A stretch of DNA of 44,382 nt from UBA8346 sp050260935 (GTDB lineage Bacteria > Bacillota > UBA4882 > UBA8346): NCBI GenBank assembly GCA_050260935.1, contig JBLNCU010000029.1, positions 1-44,382 on the forward strand. The letters are read 5' to 3'. The position numbers and the translations under genes are program-made. Of this stretch, positions 33,296 through 40,405 are shown piece by piece; positions within the stretch are counted from its first letter, which is position 1, and the number at the start of each line of letters is the position of its first letter. Below the pieces are notes generated by a model. It was not told where the DNA came from. It saw only the letters and a program-made list of their open reading frames with translations, and ran no database searches.

Positions 33296-33853
33296 TTATA
33301 GAATTACGGCCAGAAATTTGGCGGTTTTCCCGTTTATAGCCTTCATTCCGTGGCCGATGCTGGAGTCGTAAAAAAGAGAGTCTCCTTCATTCAACACAAT
33401 CTCGTTATTGCCCAACACCACTTTTAAGGTGCCTTCCAGGACATAATCGAATTCCTGGCCGGGATGGCTGTTTAAATGAACCGGACTCTCTTCATCAACC
33501 GGTTCCACTGCTACCAAAAACGGCTCCGCCTTTTTATGAACAAAATTATAAGCTAGACTCTGGTACTTATAATCCTTCCGTCTCTCAACCGAAACCCCCC
33601 GTCCTTTCCTGGTTAAGGAATAGGTATGTAACCGTGGTTCCTCGCCTGTTATCAAGGTTGACAATTGGAAATTGAACTTTTGGGCCAGTTGATACAGGAT
33701 GCCGACCGGAATATCAACCTCTCCGCTCTCGTAATCCAGGTATGATTCTAAAGGTATATTTAGTTCCCGGGCCATTTCGGCGGCGCTGATCCCTTTAATA
33801 TCCCGCAGGCCTTTAATCCGTTCCGCAATTTGCTTAATCTGCTCCTCCAACAT
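33296..33853 (-). CDS. XRE-family regulator with C-terminal cupin domain
   Basis: A 185-residue protein. A helix-turn-helix (about 10-65, ISAAEMARELNIPLESYLDY) is joined to a small beta-barrel cupin (about 105-185) with HLNSHPGQEFDYVLEG and GDSLFYDSSIGHGM. The histidines and glutamate there suggest metal or small-ligand sensing. ATG 33853 has AAAGGAG upstream. It is the first gene of a two-gene unit with the acyl-CoA synthetase and probably controls it in response to an acid or acyl metabolite. A good promoter lies upstream (33931-33958). Confidence 0.9.
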   Translation of the reverse strand: MLEEQIKQIAERIKGLRDIKGISAAEMARELNIPLESYLDYESGEVDIPVGILYQLAQKFNFQLSTLITGEEPRLHTYSLTRKGRGVSVERRKDYKYQSLAYNFVHKKAEPFLVAVEPVDEESPVHLNSHPGQEFDYVLEGTLKVVLGNNEIVLNEGDSLFYDSSIGHGMKAINGKTAKFLAVIL

Positions 33854-33930
33854 TTGATTACTCCTTTCTGAATATTAAATATTGTAACCGGAGTTGATTG
33901 CCCAAATTTTATATAAACTAATGGTATTAT

Positions 33931-33958
33931 TGTATAACATATTGGCTGACTTTGTAAA
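33931..33958 (-). promoter_or_regulatory. Candidate sigma-A promoter of the XRE-cupin/synthetase unit
   Basis: TTTACA (33958-33953) and TATACA (33936-33931) on the minus strand have a 16-base spacer; TACAAT with 18 bases is an overlapping alternative. The distance to the start codon is about 78 bases. Confidence 0.5.
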
Positions 33959-33996
33959 TTGCTTTTTTATTTACAGTAATCCGCCGCAATAAATAA

Positions 33997-34025
33997 CCGG
34001 AAACCTCAAAGAAATGAGTTTCCGG
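33997..34025 (-). terminator. Terminator-like hairpin after the trpB2/CDP-alcohol transferase unit
   Basis: CCGGAAACCTCA and TGAGTTTCCGG form an 11-bp stem with one bulge. On the minus strand TTATTTATT follows. It lies about 107 bases beyond the 34132 stop. Confidence 0.5.
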
Positions 34026-34131
34026 CAAATAGAACAAAAAGCCGACTTCACTAAATACTAAGATGTACAAGACACTCCTATCTCTGACAAAACTAATGTA
34101 AAACTAATTATAATTAATCTAGCATATTTTC

Positions 34132-34653
34132 CTACTGCCTTAGTTGTTTTTTTATCCTTTGATAAGCCTTATAATACGTATATAACGCGTAAATTGACAG
34201 AATCACCGCCGTTCCGATAAGGATCAAGCCTATTAACCGGTTAATCAGGAAAAGTCCGAACCCCAGGAAAAACGTTACCGTGGAAGACTTTCCCCAGTAA
34301 TTGGCGGGAACAATTTGATGGATTTTCTTAAACAGAAAAATCCCGGTTATTACCTGCAAACCTTCTTTGAGCAGGTAGATGATGACCAGCCAACCGGGCA
34401 AACCCCACCGGGTTAATCCCCAGAGCGTAAAAAAGATCACCAGTTTGTCGCCGAACGGGTCCAAAGCCTTTCCCAATTCGGTGATTTCCTGGCGGGCCCG
34501 GGCCACCCAGCCGTCGAGAACATCACTGAAACCGGCCAATAAAAGTAGCACTATTCCTAAAGCCGCGCCGGTTTCGGTTTTGGTTGTTAATTGCCAGAAG
34601 ATTAACGGGGCTAAGATAAATCTGGTTGCTGTAATCCAGCAGGCAAGGTTCAA
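34132..34653 (-). CDS. CDP-alcohol phosphatidyltransferase (PgsA-like)
   Basis: A 173-residue inner-membrane enzyme that transfers a phosphatidyl group from CDP-diacylglycerol to an alcohol, most often glycerol-3-phosphate. The family signature D-x2-D-G-x2-A-R-x8-G-x3-D-x3-D is complete: D44, D47, G48, A51, R52, G61, D65, D69. About five or six transmembrane helices are predicted. Its TTG start overlaps the TGA stop of the upstream TrpB2 gene as TTGA, with GAGGTG upstream, so the two genes are translationally coupled. The pairing with a tryptophan-synthase-like gene has no obvious metabolic logic. The alcohol substrate is not provable from sequence. Confidence 0.88.
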   Translation of the reverse strand: MNLACWITATRFILAPLIFWQLTTKTETGAALGIVLLLLAGFSDVLDGWVARARQEITELGKALDPFGDKLVIFFTLWGLTRWGLPGWLVIIYLLKEGLQVITGIFLFKKIHQIVPANYWGKSSTVTFFLGFGLFLINRLIGLILIGTAVILSIYALYTYYKAYQRIKKQLRQ

Positions 34654-36014
34654 ACTTCACACACCTCGGGTAGTTTCTTTAACGACTGGGCTATTTTTTC
34701 GGCCGGGTAATCGTAATCCTCAATCTTTCCAGCCAGGAAAAGATCGTAGGCGCCCAGATCAAAATGGCCGTGGCCGCTAAGACCGAAGAGAATGGTCTTT
34801 CTTTCTTTAGCCTCTTTACAGCGGAGAGCCTCGCCGATGGCCCCTTGAATCGCATGGGCTGACTCGGGAGCCGGAATAATACCTTCGGTTCCGGCAAACA
34901 ATGAAGCGGCTTTAAAGACATCGGTCTGCCCAACGGCTTCGGCCTCCACGATCCCATCATGGTATAACTGGCTAACCAGAGCGGAATCACCATGGTAACG
35001 CAACCCGCCGGCATGAATTCCCGCCGGTACAAAGTCGTGCCCCAAGGTATACATCATAGCAATCGGCGCCATTTTGGCGGTGTCGCCGTAATCATAGGCA
35101 TAAACGCCTTTGGTTAAGGTTGGGCAGGCGGTCGGTTCAACCGCCACAATTTTTAATTTTTTCCCGCTAATTTTATCAGCGACAAAAGGAAAGGCCAGTC
35201 CGGCAAAGTTGCTCCCCCCGCCGCAACAGGCATAGATGGCATCCGGGTATTCACCCACCAATGCCAATTGCGCTTTGGCTTCCAACCCGATAATGCTCTG
35301 ATGCAGACAGACATGATTTAGAACGCTTCCCAGCGCATAGTTAGTATCGGCATGAGTGGCGGCATCTTCAACCGCTTCACTGATGGCAATACCCAAACTG
35401 CCTAAGGAATCCGGATCTTCGGCTAGAATAGCCCGGCCGGAATTGGTGCGGTTGCTTGGACTGGGAATTACCTCCGAACCCCACACCTGCATCATCGAAC
35501 GGCGATAAGGCTTTTGTTGATAACTAACCTTAACCATATAAACCGTACACTCCAGGCCGAACATCGTACAGGCCAGACTCAAGGCGCTGCCCCATTGACC
35601 GGCGCCGGTTTCAGTCGCCAGACGCTTAATACCGGCCTTTTTGTTATAATAAGCTTGCGGAATGGCGCTGTTCGGTTTATGGCTCCCCGCCGGGCTTACT
35701 CCCTCGTATTTATAGTAAATCTTCGCCGGAGTGCCCAGGGCCTTTTCCAAGCGATGGGCCCGGTAAAGAGGGCTGGGCCGCCATAAACGGTAAATATCCA
35801 GAACTTCCTGGGGGATAGTGATCCATCTTTCCCTGCTAACCTCCTGCAGGATGAGGTCCATCGGGAAAATTGCCTGTAAATCCTCGGGGGTGATTGGTTT
35901 TCCGGTTTGGGGGTTCAGATAAGGGGGTGGTAAATTAGGCATATCGGCCTGAATATTATACCACTGCTTGGGAATTTCCTTTTCATCCAATAAAATTTTT
36001 GTCATTTCACTCAT
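34650..36014 (-). CDS. TrpB2-type tryptophan synthase beta-like PLP enzyme
   Basis: A 454-residue protein of the long TrpB2 class. The N-terminal region (1-75) is longer than in classical TrpB. PLP attaches at K113 in GSHKPNSA. The cofactor phosphate loop is CCGGGSNFAG, and the substrate loop is near ETGAGQWGSALSLA. ATG 36014 is picked because GAGGAGGAGAG lies just upstream. TrpB2 enzymes make tryptophan from indole and serine, often acting without TrpA. No trpA, trpC or trpE is nearby, so this is likely an indole-salvage copy. Confidence 0.9.
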   Translation of the reverse strand: MSEMTKILLDEKEIPKQWYNIQADMPNLPPPYLNPQTGKPITPEDLQAIFPMDLILQEVSRERWITIPQEVLDIYRLWRPSPLYRAHRLEKALGTPAKIYYKYEGVSPAGSHKPNSAIPQAYYNKKAGIKRLATETGAGQWGSALSLACTMFGLECTVYMVKVSYQQKPYRRSMMQVWGSEVIPSPSNRTNSGRAILAEDPDSLGSLGIAISEAVEDAATHADTNYALGSVLNHVCLHQSIIGLEAKAQLALVGEYPDAIYACCGGGSNFAGLAFPFVADKISGKKLKIVAVEPTACPTLTKGVYAYDYGDTAKMAPIAMMYTLGHDFVPAGIHAGGLRYHGDSALVSQLYHDGIVEAEAVGQTDVFKAASLFAGTEGIIPAPESAHAIQGAIGEALRCKEAKERKTILFGLSGHGHFDLGAYDLFLAGKIEDYDYPAEKIAQSLKKLPEVCEV

Positions 36015-36132
36015 CTCATTCTCTCCTCCTCTAGACGTCATTTGACAACGCCTTCTTTTTGAAACAGTGATTTAACTCCGGCTTCCCGGACTTTATCACC
36101 ATTCCACTAAACTAAAACTCTCTTTACCATTG

Positions 36133-36162
36133 TACATTTAAATACCGGCCTATTTAAATGTA
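36133..36162. promoter_or_regulatory. 12-bp perfect AT-rich inverted repeat upstream of trpB2
   Basis: TACATTTAAATA (36133-36144) and TATTTAAATGTA (36151-36162) flank a CCGGCC hexamer. It lies about 120 bases before the trpB2 start and 135 bases after the guaB stop. There is no U-tract, so an operator is more likely than a terminator. The binding protein is unknown. Confidence 0.45.
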
Positions 36163-36297
36163 TCCGGGGCAAGTCCAAGCAGCTTTCAGGAAGGAACCAC
36201 TCCAAATAGGTTGAAAGCAACTTAGTAGTATTTCTATTCGGAACCCAATCAAAATTCCCTGCCAAAAAATTTTTCCAAGGTAATAAAATTTTAAATT

Positions 36298-37758
36298 TTA
36301 ATCTACCGAATAATTAGGAGCCTCTTTGGTAATCTGAATGTCGTGCGGATGACTCTCCCGCAGTCCCGCGGGGGTAATCCGGACAAATTGAGTCTTAGTC
36401 TGCAATTCATCAATGGTGCGGCAGCCGCAATAGCCCATTCCCTGCCTTAATCCGCCTATCAATTGGAAAGTGGTCTCCGCCAGGGAACCCCTAAAAGGAA
36501 CCCGCCCTTCAATCCCCTCGGGAACCAGCTTCTGTTGATCCTCTTGGAAGTAACGGTCCTTACTGCCTTGACGCATCGCCGCAATCGAACCCATCCCCCG
36601 GTAAACTTTGAAACTGCGGCCTTGATATATCTCCATCTCTCCCGGGCTCTCCTCGGTCCCGGCGAACAGGCTTCCGATCATGACCACATCAGCTCCAGCG
36701 GCGATGGCCTTAGTGATGTCGCCGGAATACTTGATTCCCCCGTCACTGATAATTGGGACTCCATATTTTTTGGCGGCCAGCGCACAATTGTAAACAGCGG
36801 TGATCTGGGGAACCCCAATTCCCGCCACCACCCGGGTGGTACAGATCGATCCCGGGCCGACCCCCACCTTGACCGCATCGGCACCGGCTTCAATTAAATC
36901 GACAGTGGCTTCGGCGGTGGCCACATTTCCGGCCATCACTTCAATATTGGGGAAATTCCGTTTTAAATCTTTAACGGTTTTAATAACATTGGCGCTATGG
37001 CCGTGAGCGGAATCGATAGCAATAAGATCCGCTCCGGCGTCGATTAATGCCCCCGCCCGGGCAATGGTGGCGCTGATCCCGACGGCCGCTCCCACCAGTA
37101 GTCTTCCTTTTTGGTCTTTAGCGGAATTCGGGTACTGAACCGCTTTCTGGATATCTTTAATGGTAATTAAGCCCTTGAGGTTAAAGTCCTTGTCCACTAA
37201 AGGGAGTTTTTCAATCCGGTGCTTCTGGAGTATTGACTTGGCTTCTTCATGAGTGGTGCCAACCGGCGCTGTAACCAGATTATCTTTGGTCATTACATTT
37301 TTAATCGGCTGGTCAAAATTGGTTTCAAACCGTAAATCCCGGTTGGTGAGGATTCCTACCAGTCTGCCTTCGGCGGAAGTAATCGGAACTCCGGAGATCC
37401 GGTAATGCTCCATAATTTTTAGGGCTTGGGATATGGTGTCATCGGGATGTAAAAAAACCGGGTCGGTGATAATTCCATATTCCGAGCGTTTAACCTTGTC
37501 AACCTCCACCGCCTGCTGTTCGATTGACATGTTTTTGTGGATTATCCCCAACCCGCCCTCGCGTGCTATGGCTATGGCCAGTCTGGCTTCGGTAACCGTA
37601 TCCATGGCGGCGCTTATCAGCGGAATGTTTAAAGTGATTCTTCTCGTAAGTGAGGTGCGGGTGTTTACCTGGTTCGGCAAGACCTCCGATTTGGCCGGCA
37701 CTAGTAAAACATCGTCAAATGTTAAGGCCTCTCCTAAAAATCGATCATTAAACAACAC
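36298..37758 (-). CDS. guaB: Inosine-5'-monophosphate dehydrogenase
   Basis: A 486-residue enzyme oxidising IMP to XMP with NAD, the committed step of GMP synthesis. The catalytic barrel starts ALTFDDVLLVPAKSEVLP. A Bateman module of two CBS domains is inserted at about 94-205. The active-site loop GPGSICTTR carries C306, and the flap region and SHPHDIQITKEAPNY end are normal. GTG 37758 is favoured, seven bases after AAGGAG; the GTG at 37764 overlaps that site. It is probably a single-gene unit with its own promoter. Confidence 0.95.
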   Translation of the reverse strand: MLFNDRFLGEALTFDDVLLVPAKSEVLPNQVNTRTSLTRRITLNIPLISAAMDTVTEARLAIAIAREGGLGIIHKNMSIEQQAVEVDKVKRSEYGIITDPVFLHPDDTISQALKIMEHYRISGVPITSAEGRLVGILTNRDLRFETNFDQPIKNVMTKDNLVTAPVGTTHEEAKSILQKHRIEKLPLVDKDFNLKGLITIKDIQKAVQYPNSAKDQKGRLLVGAAVGISATIARAGALIDAGADLIAIDSAHGHSANVIKTVKDLKRNFPNIEVMAGNVATAEATVDLIEAGADAVKVGVGPGSICTTRVVAGIGVPQITAVYNCALAAKKYGVPIISDGGIKYSGDITKAIAAGADVVMIGSLFAGTEESPGEMEIYQGRSFKVYRGMGSIAAMRQGSKDRYFQEDQQKLVPEGIEGRVPFRGSLAETTFQLIGGLRQGMGYCGCRTIDELQTKTQFVRITPAGLRESHPHDIQITKEAPNYSVD

Positions 37759-37799
37759 GGTCACTCCTTTTTAGGGGGTGTTATTAAAATATTTTCTTT

Positions 37800-37827
37800 A
37801 TTTTATCACAGAAAATCGAATTTTCAA
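37800..37827 (-). promoter_or_regulatory. Candidate sigma-A promoter of guaB
   Basis: TTGAAA (37827-37822) and TAAAAT (37805-37800) on the minus strand have a 16-base spacer and lie about 42 bases before the start codon. No purine-riboswitch-like fold fits in this short leader. Confidence 0.45.
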
Positions 37828-37854
37828 GTTAAAGTACAGTCAAAATGGGAAGTA

Positions 37855-37882
37855 AAAAAGAAAAACCGCCGAAATTGCGGCG
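37855..37882 (-). terminator. Rho-independent terminator of ytxC
   Basis: CGCCG/CGGCG arms (37867-37871 and 37878-37882) form a GC-rich hairpin. On the minus strand it is followed by TTTTTCTTTTTT. It lies about 50 bases past the ytxC stop. Confidence 0.8.
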
Positions 37883-37933
37883 ATGCACGGGGCATTGTCT
37901 TTGAAGAAACCTTGGAGAGACTAATAAAAATGA

Positions 37934-38845
37934 TTAAGTAGTATATGAAGACTCGAAACCCAGTTTGGGGATCTGTGGTTGCCCGGAACAAAAATTACAG
38001 CCATGACAAAGAACAACCCTTTCTTGGAACACATTGATGATTGTCTCCACGATCTCGGTTTTGGCCGTTAAATGGAGGACTAGTTTGCGCGGTGAAATGG
38101 TTATCAAAGCGCTAAGCAATAGATCATCGTAGTCAACGTCCTTGTTGAAATCTTCCAATACTCCCTGGAGCTGTTTTTGGTCAATCGGTTGTTTCTCCTC
38201 ATCCAACAGGTAAAAGTTTTGCTTATCCTTGATCAAGACATGAACCTCGTCGATGCGCGGCTCCTGCACCTCCACAAAGTACTGAAGCAGTCTGATGAAT
38301 TCATGGTACTCCTGCTCGACCAGGAAATTATCCATTGACAATTCCACTGATCTTTCCAGTTCCGAAAAATACTCCTTTAGCCTGAAGCGAAAAAATCCTT
38401 CTAAAAAAAGGGTGTCGTTATTATCGAGGTAATTCTTGACCTCGGCAAGAATCTGGTTATGACGGAATAAAGTTTTGTCAATATCCCCGCTTTCATGCAG
38501 ATTATTCAGATAGGAATAAGCGTTTTGTAAAACCCCCTTTAATTCGGCCGGAGATAAAAATCTATATTTTTGCTTGGCAATTCTGCAAATATACTCCTTG
38601 GTAATAACATTCATCAATAAATCGGTTATGATATTGGTAAGATAATATTTGAGCAGTTTCTCGTGAGCGCTCCGAATAGCGGCATCCTCTTCGGAAATGA
38701 CACAATCCAGAAAATAAAATTTGTCGGTCTGCTTTTCAGTGAACTTTATGCTGACACCTTCCCGGCATAAAAAATTCATCTCTTTAAGGAGGTTCTCTCT
38801 TACTTCAGTGGCTAAGTTGAGGGTACTGATTGTGATTCCTGACAT
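37934..38845 (-). CDS. ytxC: YtxC-like sporulation protein
   Basis: A 303-residue protein matching the YtxC family of putative sporulation proteins. Recognisable stretches are the long mostly helical middle (FLSPAELKGVLQNAYSYLNN, FRFRLKEYFSELERSVELSM) and the C-terminal ISPRKLVLHLT, then QERVVLCHGCNFC. ATG 38845 has GGAGGGGAG upstream. The biochemical role of YtxC is not known. Unlike the Bacillus arrangement, it is not next to thrS here. A possible sigma-E-type promoter precedes it (38870-38898) and a strong terminator follows, so it is transcribed alone. The C-x-x-C pair near the end is a visible but unexplained feature. Confidence 0.85.
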   Translation of the reverse strand: MSGITISTLNLATEVRENLLKEMNFLCREGVSIKFTEKQTDKFYFLDCVISEEDAAIRSAHEKLLKYYLTNIITDLLMNVITKEYICRIAKQKYRFLSPAELKGVLQNAYSYLNNLHESGDIDKTLFRHNQILAEVKNYLDNNDTLFLEGFFRFRLKEYFSELERSVELSMDNFLVEQEYHEFIRLLQYFVEVQEPRIDEVHVLIKDKQNFYLLDEEKQPIDQKQLQGVLEDFNKDVDYDDLLLSALITISPRKLVLHLTAKTEIVETIINVFQERVVLCHGCNFCSGQPQIPKLGFESSYTT

Positions 38846-38869
38846 CGCTCTCCCCTCCATCCTAGCACT

Positions 38870-38898
38870 ATTATATGTGCGGCCTTTTATTAGTATAC
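38870..38898 (-). promoter_or_regulatory. Candidate sigma-E-type (sporulation) promoter of ytxC
   Basis: On the minus strand GTATACT (38898-38892) and CATATAAT (38877-38870) are 14 bases apart. This resembles the sigma-E pattern ATATT-N14-CATACAAT with one mismatch in each box. It lies 25 bases before the start codon. No better vegetative promoter is seen. Confidence 0.4.
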
Positions 38899-39002
38899 TG
38901 TAGAACAAAGGAACAAACCCTGCTTCTTTCCAGTTTAAACGGGTAAAATCCCGGGAAGTTTAATTTAACGCCGGGGCTGAATTAAAACGGACAGTTTCCG
39001 CA

Positions 39003-39032
39003 AAACAAAAAAACGAGACTGAATGCCTCGTT
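39003..39032 (-). terminator. Rho-independent terminator of tRNA-Val
   Basis: AACGAG/CTCGTT arms (39012-39017 and 39027-39032) are followed on the minus strand by TTTTTTTGTTTTG, 15 bases after the CCA end. Confidence 0.75.
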
Positions 39033-39046
39033 ATAAAATCCTTATC

Positions 39047-39123
39047 TGGTGGGGAAGGTTGGAATCGAACCAATGACCTCTACGATGTCAACGTAGCGCT
39101 CTAACCAACTGAGCTACTCCCCC
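39047..39123 (-). tRNA. tRNA-Val (anticodon GAC)
   Basis: A 77-base cloverleaf including an encoded CCA. The acceptor GGGGGAG pairs with CTTCCCC, the anticodon arm CTACG-TTGACAT-CGTAG gives anticodon GAC, and the T-arm contains GGTTCGATTCC. It is flanked by a consensus promoter and a terminator, so it is transcribed as a single tRNA. Confidence 0.95.
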
Positions 39124-39136
39124 GTCAGCGAAATTT

Positions 39137-39165
39137 ATTTTACACTAAAAGACCTTTTTTGTCAA
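39137..39165 (-). promoter_or_regulatory. Sigma-A promoter of tRNA-Val
   Basis: TTGACA (39165-39160) and TAAAAT (39142-39137) with a 17-base spacer lie 14 bases before the tRNA 5' end. Confidence 0.8.
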
Positions 39166-39203
39166 GCTTCCGATAATTCTGCAGTTTCAACTAAAAGTAA
39201 TCC

Positions 39204-39347
39204 TTAATTACAAACCAGTGGTTCCAAGACACCAAACTGGCCGGACAATTCCCTGGCCACCGGGGCCATTTCACCGGGAGCACCCGGGCCGCCATGAATA
39301 ACGACAATTTCAAAAGGCGCTGTTCCGTAGCTTCGAAACTTTTCCAC
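39204..39347 (-). pseudogene. Remnant of an alpha/beta-hydrolase gene (first 47 codons)
   Basis: From GTG 39347 the frame reads 47 residues and stops. Its core IVVIHGGPGAPGEMAPVARE followed by FGVLEPL is the N-terminal strand and oxyanion loop (HGGPG) of proline-iminopeptidase-like alpha/beta hydrolases, which are normally 230-300 residues long. After GVLEPL the likeness ends at VCN-stop, and the tRNA-Val promoter begins within 40 bases. No catalytic Ser/Asp/His region is present, so this is a 5' gene stump left by deletion. Confidence 0.7.
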
Positions 39348-39447
39348 CGTCTACTCATCCTTACTGAGAAGGCTTTTTAACCTCTACAAATTGATTCCCT
39401 AAAATTTATTCCTTAAAATACCACGGTTGCTATTTTCTGCCCTCGTT

Positions 39448-40245
39448 TTAGTCTTTCTTCTGATGACGGTGAGCGTTAAGGTGCTTAGCACAATACTCGT
39501 ACCGGGGATCGCATTCGGGACAATGCCGGAACTCCATTTGCGGGTCGGTTCTCTCGGTCATTCCGCAGAATTCACAAACATGAGCGGGTTCAGTATAATC
39601 CTGATTATCTCTGAAGCGTTTCCGGTTGTAATAAACCTCCCGGCGGCGGTTGGTCCGTTGCAGGAGTTCCTTCCCGAAAAATAACAGGTAATTGGCAACC
39701 GAGACTACCGCCACCACTTTGTCCGGTACCGGGTAAACCAGTGCGGTATAGGCGATAAAAGCCCAGTCAAGCCAGGCCAGGTATTTTATTTTTAACGGCA
39801 GAATAAAGAAGATCAGGATCTCGTAATCCGGGTATATATAAGCAAAAGCCAGAAATAACGAGAGATTGAGGTAGACTCCGGTTGCTCCGCCTCCGGTGAG
39901 AAAGGCTCCGGCGGCGGTGGCTATCATTCCCACCAGGTAATAAAGGTTGAATTTGAAACTGCCCCATTCCTGTTCCAGGGCTGTACCTACCAAGTAATAG
40001 AAATACAGAATGAAGAGGATAAACAGCGGCGAGGTGGACGGTGGAATAAATATGAAAGTGAGCAAGCGCCAAACCTCGCCTTGCATGACTAAACCCGGCT
40101 GGAGGGTCAAGGCGTCTAAAATAGTTCCCGTCCGGTCGAAAAGCAATAAAAAATAAACAGCGGCATTCAAAAGGATGATGTAATACATTAGTCCGGGGAT
40201 GGCTAAACGTCCGAACCTCCGTTCCAATTTATCCAACCAGCTCAT
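39448..40245 (-). CDS. Rhomboid-like membrane protein with C-terminal zinc-finger tail
   Basis: A 265-residue protein with about six transmembrane segments (residues 15-195). It has the rhomboid loop-1 signature EVWRLLTFIF (57-66) and the fold order of the family. At the position of the serine motif G-A-S-G it reads GATG (120-123), and no histidine is found in the later helices. Proteolytic activity is therefore doubtful. The cytosolic tail (222-265) has CEFC, HCPEC and YCAKH, then HLNAHRH, spaced like a zinc ribbon or treble-clef finger. ATG 40245 follows AAGGAG. A role in membrane protein binding or quality control is possible but unproven. Confidence 0.75.
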   Translation of the reverse strand: MSWLDKLERRFGRLAIPGLMYYIILLNAAVYFLLLFDRTGTILDALTLQPGLVMQGEVWRLLTFIFIPPSTSPLFILFILYFYYLVGTALEQEWGSFKFNLYYLVGMIATAAGAFLTGGGATGVYLNLSLFLAFAYIYPDYEILIFFILPLKIKYLAWLDWAFIAYTALVYPVPDKVVAVVSVANYLLFFGKELLQRTNRRREVYYNRKRFRDNQDYTEPAHVCEFCGMTERTDPQMEFRHCPECDPRYEYCAKHLNAHRHQKKD

Positions 40246-40350
40246 GACGGCGCTCCTTATGTTTTTCAGGTTTTTAAACTTAGACCCAAAGATAATATTT
40301 CCATTATACACCCTGGCAACCAACCAAGCCAAGTGATTACTAAAATTAAT

Positions 40351-40377
40351 AAAAAATCACCCCTTTTTGAGAGGTGA
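40351..40377 (-). terminator. Rho-independent terminator of ilvC
   Basis: On the minus strand TCACCTC and GGGGTGA arms (40377-40371 and 40363-40357) are followed by TTTTTTA, about 30 bases past the ilvC stop. Confidence 0.75.
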
Positions 40378-40405
40378 CTTTTCCGATCCTGGTAAAATTG
40401 AGCTT

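Noticed and set aside
36463..36897. 144-codon open frame on the plus strand opposite guaB
   Set aside because: It lies wholly within the guaB coding region, has no ribosome site or family resemblance, and is a shadow of the real gene.
37759..37933. Purine riboswitch upstream of guaB
   Set aside because: Only about 35 bases lie between the predicted start site and the start codon, and no three-way-junction pattern is present.
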